Of a DNA stretch of 64,000 nucleotides, positions 44,070 through 53,800 are shown one piece after another. The DNA lies in NCBI RefSeq assembly GCF_000003815.2, contig NC_049991.1, forward strand, positions 13,885,612 to 13,949,611, given 5' to 3'. The notes under the pieces were generated by a model. It was not told the DNA's origin. It worked only from the letters and a program-made list of their open reading frames with translations, and did no database searches. Source of the stretch: Branchiostoma floridae. Lineage: Eukaryota > Chordata > Leptocardii > Amphioxiformes > Branchiostomatidae. The translations under genes and the position numbers were made by a program. How positions within the stretch are numbered: the stretch's first letter is position 1; every line of letters starts with the position of its first letter.

Positions 44070-45045
44070 CTTACTTACTTACTCCGGCGAGCTCGCTCGG
44101 AGTCTCCACATAACCAGTTTCCTCCACCCCTCTTTGTCATCCATCGCTGCGGGAAGTTGTTGCAGGTCCAGACCGGTGTCTTCAGCAAGCTGCTTAGTGT
44201 ATGACTTACGCGGTCTTCCCCTGCCCCTGTTTCCGTGGTTCGGATTCCACAGTAACAGTTTGTGCACTACTTCATCCTTTTTCCTCCAGCAGTGGCCTGC
44301 AAAACGCAGTCTCCTTTGCCGAATAGTTTCGGCTATCGGCGGTATATCCTTGTAAAGGACTTTGTTTTTAATTTTTTTTCTCCATGAGATCTTTAGGACA
44401 GATCTCAGCATTCTCGTATATGTGCCGTTGAGTCTTCTCTCTAGGGCTTTTGTCAGAGTCCAACATTCTGACCCATAGAGGAGAATTGACTCTACTGCTG
44501 CTCTAAAGAAAATGATTTTAGTTGTTGGACTTAAATCGGTTTTCCATATAACTGACATTTTACTCATGGCTCCCCAAGCTAGAGCAATTCTGACATCCAC
44601 ATCTTTACTAGAGTTTCTTATCCATGAACCCAAGTACTTGAAGTCTTTCACACAGGCAAGTGCCTGACCTTTTGTTGAGATCAGGGTTCCTTCAGGTTGA
44701 TTGAACACCATATACTCAGTTTTTGTATCGTTGGCATGTAGGCCAACAATTTTGGAGGCATTTTCAACCTTGTGCAACAATGACTGTGCTTCTAGTACTA
44801 TGTTCGAAGTAAGGGCTATATCATCTGCAAAGTCTATGTCAGTTAGTAACTCAGCTGGGTGTCTACTGCTCTTTCTTGGTTTAAGTACAAAACCTGTGAG
44901 CTCAGGTTGCCCTGTGGCCTGTCTCATTGCATAATCCAAAGCCACTATAAAATGGAAGGGAGCTAAGGTATCACCTTGTAGGACACCAGCGGTTATTTGG
45001 AAAAACTCTGTTTCACCGTCTGGTGAGAGCACTTTAGCTTTTGTA
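44070..45045 (-). mobile_element. 5'-truncated non-LTR retrotransposon with intact reverse-transcriptase C-terminal ORF
   Basis: The minus-strand ORF 45032-44079 (317 residues) has GVLQGDTLAPF, the catalytic FADDIAL box and SILLYGSECWTL, then a basic RRLRFAGHC..GRGRPRKS tail. It covers only the back half of a reverse transcriptase, so the element is 5' truncated. A 12-bp target duplication TCGTGTAGTGAT flanks it (44058-44069, 45046-45057). The 3' end is a TAAG repeat whose first TAA is the stop codon. There are no stops or frameshifts in the ORF, so it is young. I assign it to non-LTR LINEs; the clade is not certain. Confidence 0.88.
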
Positions 45046-45089
45046 TCGTGTAGTGATAGCGCCCCCTATCGGTATCGAATCCTGTCTTT

Positions 45090-45462
45090 TTTTTATAAAT
45101 CAGTCTTTTTATTGTTTATAACCAACATAAATTTTACAGAAAGAAAATCATGGCAAACATACAGAAAATAAAGGCACATGTGTAACAACAAAACTGAAAC
45201 TAAAATCCAAGGACAAAAGAGTATGCTCATAAAATGCCGTGAGAACCCCTATCATTGTACAGGAAAATAACTGAAATTAACTAGATAAAACAATATGTAG
45301 TTTCCCCCACTTCCCAATGTGTTTCTGAATCTTATTTTTGCGTTGAGCAATAATGAATTCTAATTGTTGAAAATACGAATCAAATGAAATAAAACCAGAT
45401 AAATCAACATGTTTTTTGCGATATCTAAATATATGACATTTACCTAAGAGAATAATAAGATT
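45090..45462 (-). mobile_element. 5'-truncated L1-like LINE 3' end with very long target duplication
   Basis: On the minus strand it ends in AATAAA and a poly(A) run (poly(T) at 45087-45094 on +). The minus ORF within 45277-45495 encodes IILLGKCHIF and IIAQRKNKIQKH-W, like the last residues of LINE ORF2 proteins. The flanks repeat 163 bp: 45463-45625 equals 43939-44069 plus 45058-45089, i.e. the left copy was later split by the other LINE. Confidence 0.75.
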
Positions 45463-45625
45463 TAAGGCACGGTGAACTGACTCATGCCTACCCAAGGGGC
45501 AAATTTCTCAATTCCAACTGTTTAATTACACGTGAATAACGTCAAGTAACTGCTCACGTATTATATAATTTGGAGTCCACTTCGTGTAGTGATAGCGCCC
45601 CCTATCGGTATCGAATCCTGTCTTT

Positions 45626-46536
45626 GCATGGCTGCATCTAAACAATCTCATGATCAATGAAAAAGACACCCACAGTGTCATATGGGAGTGTCTCCCTATC
45701 CTGATAGAAGATGTGTAGATGGGTTGTAACATTCAGGAACTCATTTCTTGTCTCTTGACTGAAAACAAGTACTATTGCAATTGCTCCATTCCCGTATGCT
45801 AGTTTTGGCAAAGTCTGTCCTAACGTCTATTACTCCTTCAGATGAAACCCCTTCAGAACAAGCGACCTCCTCGTCGTAAAAAAAGAATGGCTTGATCTAA
45901 ACGCTAGCGACGGATGCATAGATTTTACATGCATGTTGTTTTAACCGAGTTGTTGTAGCGTTGTTGTCTGCAGACGTTTTGCGCGTTACCTTTCTACTGT
46001 GGCCGGCAGGAACAAGTGTTTGTGTTTTTTCATAGGTTATCTTTTTGTTTTTGGTTTTATTTTTTGGGGTCTTATTTTGTGCATGTTCTTCCAAGGGCGT
46101 CAAAAAAGGAAAGTGGAATAAAAGAATAAGACAAAAAAATATAACGGGGGCCGTAAGATCTCAAAAACAACAGATAAATCAGAGTTTGACTGTAAAAACC
46201 GATGTTGTAGTCTGACGTGTCTGATTTTCCATTTCAAGTACCTCTATGTGTCCGGTGCACGATAGCAGACACTGGAGGGTCAGAATATGGGGACTCAGAA
46301 TTTTAATCCTTCAATGAAGATCAAAATGCTTTAGTGGTGAAGCTTTTTTTTACGCTACCCATTGTTGTTGTAAACTATTATCGGTACCCAACACTCCAGT
46401 GGTATAAACTAGCAAGCACATTGGCAGGGCGCGTCAATGTCTATATTTACAAAATACTGACTCAGTATTATCTATATTTGGAGCTCTGAAATGTAAAAAG
46501 TGGTAAATTTGGTAATATCTCCACAACTCTTTTCCA
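45626..46536. other. Non-coding sequence before gene 2
   Basis: It matches parts of 5260-6900 and lacks the hAT and Harbinger-like MITEs of unit 1. The splice acceptor before the ATG ends at 46537. Confidence 0.6.
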
Positions 46537-46556
46537 GCAGGCGGAAGTCCAGCGGC

Positions 46557-47884
46557 ATGGCGTCCAAGAGCGCCACCCTGCGGTTTCTGCAAACGCTGCT
46601 CCTCATCTTCGTTGTCGTCTCCGCTGTTTCTGCTGAGGTGCCTTTCCATATGCAAGTTGCATGTTCATGTCAGAAGTAGACAAGGTCTCTTTTTTATATA
46701 GCCGCATGTCTGTAAGTGTGTAACTCGACACGGATATATGTAATGAAAAAAAAGACGAAGTCTTCAATAAAGAGACGACTTTATGCCTTTCACAATACTA
46801 CTAATTTCAGTACTTATATGGAGTAGTATCAATTTAAATGGGATAGCGTGGAAGTGCATACACAAGATGCTTAAAACAATACCTTATCATTTTCACAGAC
46901 ACCGGAGGACGGTGCGTTCAATAAGGTCTTGAACGACTTGAAGAATGTGGCACACCGGGTCCTGGAGAACGTCGGCGTGGAGGTAAATTTTGTTTCTTAG
47001 ACCTAGGTACCTTCTACTTCGATTCTATATCCTTAGGATGCTGACTCTTAATGTAGTACCCACACATGTAGCAACTAGAATAGTAAGGAACTTGCCATCA
47101 TTTTCAGTATGCTGAATCATGGAATGCGACCAACTGGTTTTTGATGTTACAGGTTGGAGTCAGTGGGCCGCAGTCTCCTTCCCTCCCTCTCTCTCCCCCA
47201 ATTTCGGCCCCCCCCCCCGCCGGGGGCTCTAATCTCCCCGGCCCCTCTCCTGGCTCTTTTCACTCAATCAATTCCTCTCCTTCTTTCCCCCTTTTTTTTG
47301 CCCCTTTTTTAATACCGGGCTCCCCCCTGTCTGTCTCTCCCTCTCTCTNNNNNNNNNNNNNNNNNNNNNNNNNNNNNNNNNNNNNNNNNNNNNNNNNNNN
47401 NNNNNNNNNNNNNNNNNNNNNNNNNNNNNNNNNNNNNNNNNNNNNNNNNNNNNNNNNNNNNNNNNNNNNNNNNNNNNNNNNNNNNNNNNNNNNNNNNNNN
47501 NNNNNNNNNNNNNNNNNNNNNNNNNNNNNNNNNNNNNNNNNNNNNNNNNNNNNNNNNNNNNNNNNNNNNNNNNNNNNNNNNNNNNNNNNNNNNNNNNNNN
47601 NNNNNNNNNNNNNNNNNNNNNNNNNNNNNNNNNNNNNNNNNNNNNNNNNNNNNNNNNNNNNNNNNNNNNNNNNNNNNNNNNNNNNNNNNNNNNNNNNNNN
47701 NNNNNNNNNNNNNNNNNNNNNNNNNNNCCATTAGACAATTAGGGGAACTACAAAATGAGTTCTGCTTCGCTAGGGTCCCGAAAAGAAGTCCATGGAGGTG
47801 ACCGTGACAAACAACGATACAGACGAGCCAAGCTCCTCCAAAGTACTGTCGCTTCTGGACGCATTGCAGTCCTTTTCAAAGAAG
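46557..47884 (+). CDS. Gene 2 exons 1-3: signal peptide and helical N-terminus
   Basis: Exons are 46557-46637, 46899-46982 and 47774-47884, phase 0 between them. The signal peptide differs from gene 1 at a few positions (FLQTLLLIFVVV). Exon 2 has TPEDG for TPEGG; exon 3 has SMEVTVT for SLEADVT. The rest is identical, including the Leu-spaced helical segments. Intron 2 contains the CT tract and a 379-base N gap, and bases just before the gap look poorly called. Confidence 0.8.
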
Positions 47885-50800
47885 GTACAAGTATATAGTT
47901 ACATTTTCACAACAGTAGCTTCCTTCCCTCGCTTGATTTTCTGTTATTTGTGTATAGGTTTTCTTTAATTGTAGTCTTAACAAGTTTTGAAAGGAAATGC
48001 TGGACATACAATGTCTATCTACGTCGATGTAGGTTAGACATCCAGGCAAAAGTATACGCCAAAAAGCAGTTACTCAAGCACCTGGATATGATTTTGGAAA
48101 CGGTCAGACGTTTCAGCTAACATCCACTAGTTTTCGTCAGTGACACTAAAGTGATTTTTATATCCTAGCATTGAATTGATATGTAAAAGAGATCTAGTTG
48201 AAGAACAAGGTTATCCTAACTATGAATTAATATGCAAAAAGGGTGGAAGACAAATGTTCAATAGTCCAAAAGCTCATGTAACATATTCACCGTGATGGTA
48301 CAGACTGTTACTAATTGCTATATTCTTGAACTGCTTCCCCGCGCCCTCCACTGGGGCGGCTGTGCTAGGATCTTCGGCCAATTCAATACAATAAATTTTC
48401 ACATATATTGTCTACAGGGTTTTCTCCATGGAGGAGCAGCCGATGGTAGTAGTGGAAGCTGTGCAAGTGGTTACCAGCGGTATGACGGCACCTGCTACAG
48501 GGCGTATGGAGACAGGAAGTCTTATGACGATGCCAAGGCTAAGTGTGCTGCTGATGGTGGCCGCCTGGTGGCGCCAAAAACAGAGAGGCTGGACACCTTC
48601 ATCATGGGCCTGGTACAAGCGAACGGAGGAGGCGACCACTGGATAGGACTGGACGACAGGGCATCGGAAGGCGTGTGGACTTTCAGCGATGGGACACAGA
48701 TGCAGGTGGGTGGGACGGAGCTCTTGAGATATATATGCCATTACCAACTGACAAAATACAGTTAGAAAGCAAAAGCAGCAAAACAAAGGTGACATTTTGA
48801 AGTTGTTGAATTGGTATTTTTCTACCAGAGATGGCAAACAGAGGGAGATGCACAAAAAACGTAAATGATCAATGAACAGGACACAAACCATCAACATCAA
48901 GGATATAAATGATGACGTTTAGTGAGAAAATTAACCATTTATCATTTATCTTTCATCCACTGAAGTGTGGCCCAGTCAAAACATGAAGTCAGAAAGATTC
49001 GCTTGTTCAGATGGCCTTCTCAAGATCTCTCAACAATGTCTCTGAATCACTGCTTGTTACAGAATTGTGACTTCAAGAAATGGGCCCCAGGAGAGCCCAA
49101 CAATGCCGGAGGGCAGGACTGTGTGCAGTACTGGGCGGGAGCAGGCAACCGCTGGGACGACGACACGTGCAGCAGGCAAAAGAAATTCATTTGCCAGATA
49201 GGTAGGTATTCTCACGAACGAACTCACTTAGGCCAACTGCCTAATTAGATGATAGAGTGGTAACGTCACTATAGGTACATTCCACACTGCATACAAAACT
49301 GTATGCTTGATGAGCTAGATACATATAGACTTGATGCTTGTATAGTAGCACGATACGATGCTGCTGGGAAAATTTGGTTTGTCGTTGTATTACTGAGTAT
49401 TTTATATTATCCCCCTCGTGTATGTAGAGTTAAATAGTATCTTGTGGCTCCCTTCTTTATACTTTGACACTGGTAATTACTATGCAGCCGTAGGTTAGCC
49501 TGAATGACAAATAACGAACTACAAAAGAAAGGCTGCGGTGAGAAACGAAGGAACGATTAGATGCGGCCTTGTGGTTCATAAACGAAGCTTAAAGGCTCTT
49601 GTATTCTGCAGGGCCAGGAGACAACACAGGCTGTACCGGGACCAATGGAAACAGCCCTGGCTACATGAGTCTTGGCTGTTGGAAAGACAAGTCAAGCAGA
49701 GCGATCGGGCTACTGGAAGGCAAGGACTCTCGTCTGAACGCCGATTACAAGAGACGTAATAACGCGCTGGGGAAGTGCTACCAAGTGGCTAAAGACCGCG
49801 GCTTCATGGTCTTCGGTGTGCAGAATGGAGGCCAGTGCTTCGGGTCACCCATCGCTGGGGGAACCTACAGGAAGTACGGACCATCGTCGGGCTGTAGAGG
49901 CGGGAAAGGAGGCAGATGGGCGAATGATGTGTACAGGATCACAGGTAGGACCTTCCACGTCCACTGTACCATTGATGGGTGCCACACCGGACATTTAGAA
50001 CAGACTTTGGGAAACAAGACTCTTTTTTTTTTTTTGGTTGTACGAAAGACGTCCCTATGAAGTTCAATGTTCTCGGTTTTACTTTCAGATGCGAACCCGA
50101 AGTATTTCACCCTGGGATGTTGGAAGGACACATCGAGTAGGGCCATTACTATTGTAGAGGGGTCGGATAGCCGCCTGGATGGTCAATACAGCCGTCGACA
50201 AGATGCCATCAACAAATGCTACGAGGTCGCCAAAGCTAAGGGCAATGCCGTGTTCTCCGTTCAGAACGGTGGGCAGTGCGGGACGTCGTCCAACGCACAA
50301 AGTACCTACTACAAGTTTGGGAGATCAACGGCATGCAAGACAGATGGCAAGGGAGGAGGCTGGGCGAACCAAGTCTACCGAATCATAGGTAACCTCTTAT
50401 TCGACATTTCCAATCTGATCTTGGATTTTTGTTTCATAATGTTTTTCCGCATTCAAGAGGTGCAAAAAATGACACGAGCGTAGTAGACTGGTATCATTTA
50501 TCAAGTTGACAACTGCAGTCGTGGTGACCAGGTTTTGTTTCAAAATCAGGTGAAAATTAATATCGATGAGATTGAATATTGAATCAGATGTAATTTTTAC
50601 TTACTGTAGCATTGGCATTTAATACTGTCCCTACCGGCTCTGTTATGCGAGAGTTGCAATGACAATGTTTCCTTTGTGTGAATATTAGAATCTGGTAGCT
50701 TTCATGGATCCAACTGCAAACTCGCGAGTAAGAATATCTGTTTCTTAGAGGCATCACTGTGTATCTGGTGCTCTTTTATGAATGTTTAGTGCAGTTTCAT

Positions 50801-53800
50801 TGGGTCCGTTATCTATTAAACGTCCATCTCTTTGTCACATACCTGGAGGACCACCGATACGACACACTCCTTCATAGACTAATAAATGGTACATTTGCTA
50901 AGGGTTCAGACTTTGGTATGAAAGACATCAGAATTTGTAAAGTAAATCGGGTTCTACGGAATGGAAGCAGGTAAGAGTAGCACTTCGTGTCACTACAAAG
51001 CTGTTATTAGTGCTGTTTAGAATGTCTATAGTTGCTTAAAGGAATGAAGAACAATGTTTGCCAATTATTCTCAAGACCAATCAAAGAGAATAATAGAATA
51101 CTAATACTAATACACTAGTATTACTATACTGCATATCAGAAATGACTTTCAGTTGAGACTAGTTGCTGAAGCTAGGGGCACAACCCACCGTACGTGCAAA
51201 TATGTGCTGTCTACGTGCCAAAACGTGGGCAATCTTTTGGGATCCGTACGTGGTTAGTACCGCCTCCGTACCAACTCGTTGGGAATCCGACGGATTTTGG
51301 AGCACGCAGACACTCCGTAGAACTTTACATGTAGCCAAAAATGTTTTGGTATTACACGTTCAGGAGCAGCCGGATCCGGAGGTACTAGTGGAAGCTGTGC
51401 AAGTGGTTACCAGAGGTATGAAGGCACCTGCTACAGGGCGTATGGAGACAGGAAGTCTTATGACGATGCCAAGGCTAAGTGTGCTGCTGATGGTGGCCGC
51501 CTGGTGGCGCCAAAGACGGAGATGTTGGACACCTTCATCATGGGCCTGGTACAAGCGAACGGAGGTGGCGACCACTGGATAGGATTGGACGACAGGGCAT
51601 CGGAAGGCGTGTGGACATTCAGCGATGGGACACAAATGCAGGTGGGTGGGACGGAGCTCTGTGCATATATATGCCACTACCGGCTGACAAAATACAGTTA
51701 GAAAGCAAAAGCATCAAAACAAAGGTGACATTTTGAAGTTGTTGAATTGGTATTTTTCCACCAGAGATGTCAAACAGACGGAGATGCATCGGAAACGTAA
51801 ATGATCAGTACACAGGAAACAGATTCAGATTCTCAAGATCTCTCAACAATGTCTCTGAATCACTGCTTGTTACAGAATTGTGACTTCAAGAAATGGGCCC
51901 CAGGAGAGCCCAACAATGCCGGCGGGCAGGACTGTGTGCAGTACTGGGCGGGAGCAGGCAACCGCTGGGACGACGACACGTGCAGCAGGCAAAAGAAATT
52001 CATTTGCCAGATAGGTAGGTACCCTCACGAACGAACTCACTTAGGCAAACTGCCTACTACATTAGATGATTGAGTGGTAACGTCACTACAGGTACATGAT
52101 TCCACACTGCATACAAAACTATATGCTATGTGATGAACGAGATAATATAGACTTGATGCTTGTATATAGTAGCACGATACGATACTGCTGGGGACATTTG
52201 GTTTGTCATTGTATTACTGAGTATTTTTTTATTACATTATCCCCCTCGTGTATGTAGAGCTAAATCGTATCTTGTGGCTCCCTTCTTTATACTTTGACAC
52301 TGGTAATTAAAATGCAGCCGTAGGTTAGCCTGAATGACAAGTTAACGACCTACAAAAAGAAAGGCTGCGGTGAGAAACGAAGGAACGATTAGATGCGGCC
52401 TTGTGGTTCATAAACGAAGCTTAAAGGCTCTTGTATTCTGCAGGGCCAGGAGACAACACAGGCTGTACCGGGACTCAAACTGTCACTAAGACTGACACTG
52501 AGGTCATCCAAATTCCTGGTAAGACGATTACATAATGTAACACATCACAGCTTTTTTGTAGGACGTAGACTGTGCAAGATGGACCTCCAGAATGTCTTGA
52601 CTCATAGCGTATGAAGCTTTGGGGTTTGATGATTGTTTCTTAATTGGAACTTTCTTTCGAAAAATTTGAAAGGTTTCAAAGGATTTGAAACTTATCTAGT
52701 ACTGTGGAAGCCGTTTAATTACACACCCCATTTTCCAGCGTATTTCGTGCAATTATCCAGGTGGTGCAAGAGTATGAAGTTATCCAGCTGGTCCGCACCA
52801 GTTTGGGATTTTGGAATTCTGTGCAATTAACAGAAGTTTGCGATAATCCGTTGTGCAATTAACTGGCTTCTACTGGGTTGTTTTTGCTGTTCCAGCACCT
52901 ACATGTTCGGCCAAGGCCAACATCATCTTGATTGTGGACGGGTCCAAGAGCGTCACTCACCTGAACTTCCCTAATGTCCTGAAGTTCGTCCTTAAACTGG
53001 CGGCGGGATTCGAGATAGGTCCGAATGCTGCCAAACTTGGAGTGTACCAATACGGCTCGGACTTGCGCACGGAGCTTCCAATTGGCCAGTACAACACTAG
53101 GGAGGTTGGTAGTTTTCGGACTAAGGCCCCTTTCCACTAGACGGCGATCGCGCTGCGCGCTAAATAGAATATTTGGAAACGTCGTTTTCACACTGGGTAT
53201 ATGATACAAAATGTAAAAGTGTGACTGAGAAGACAACAAAACACACAAATCTTTAAAAGATTCTTTCTTTTCTATACAATTTGTTGGGAGATCTGTCAAA
53301 TCTTAGGTCGCAGAGAGAGTGCGACGAGAGCGCCGTCCTAGTGGAAAGGGGGTATAAGCAACGTCAGAGAATGGCATACACCTGTCCACAGCTAAATTCT
53401 TGAAAGAAAATGCACACGTTAACATATATGGATTGTTACTACATATACTGTTCTACATAGACTCTTCATACAGATTCAGACACAATTTACTCTTTCTGAT
53501 TGTACTTTTTCAAGTTATCTTATTGTGTTTAATGTTCTCATCTCATTGCATTGCATTTCATTTCTAAAGACGAAGAAGATGCTTGTCTACCATTTGTCAA
53601 AGGTGACTGAAAATTTACGATCTATCACAATTTTGTTTGTGTGTACATGTGTGCTTCAGGACGTTCTGAATGCCGTACGCAAGATCCAGTACATGAACCA
53701 GTGGGGTACATTTACGGGGAAGGCCCTTGAAGAGGCATACAAGGAATTTCCGGCTGGCGATGACGCAAAGAAGGTAATTACCAACACCTACCCATATACC

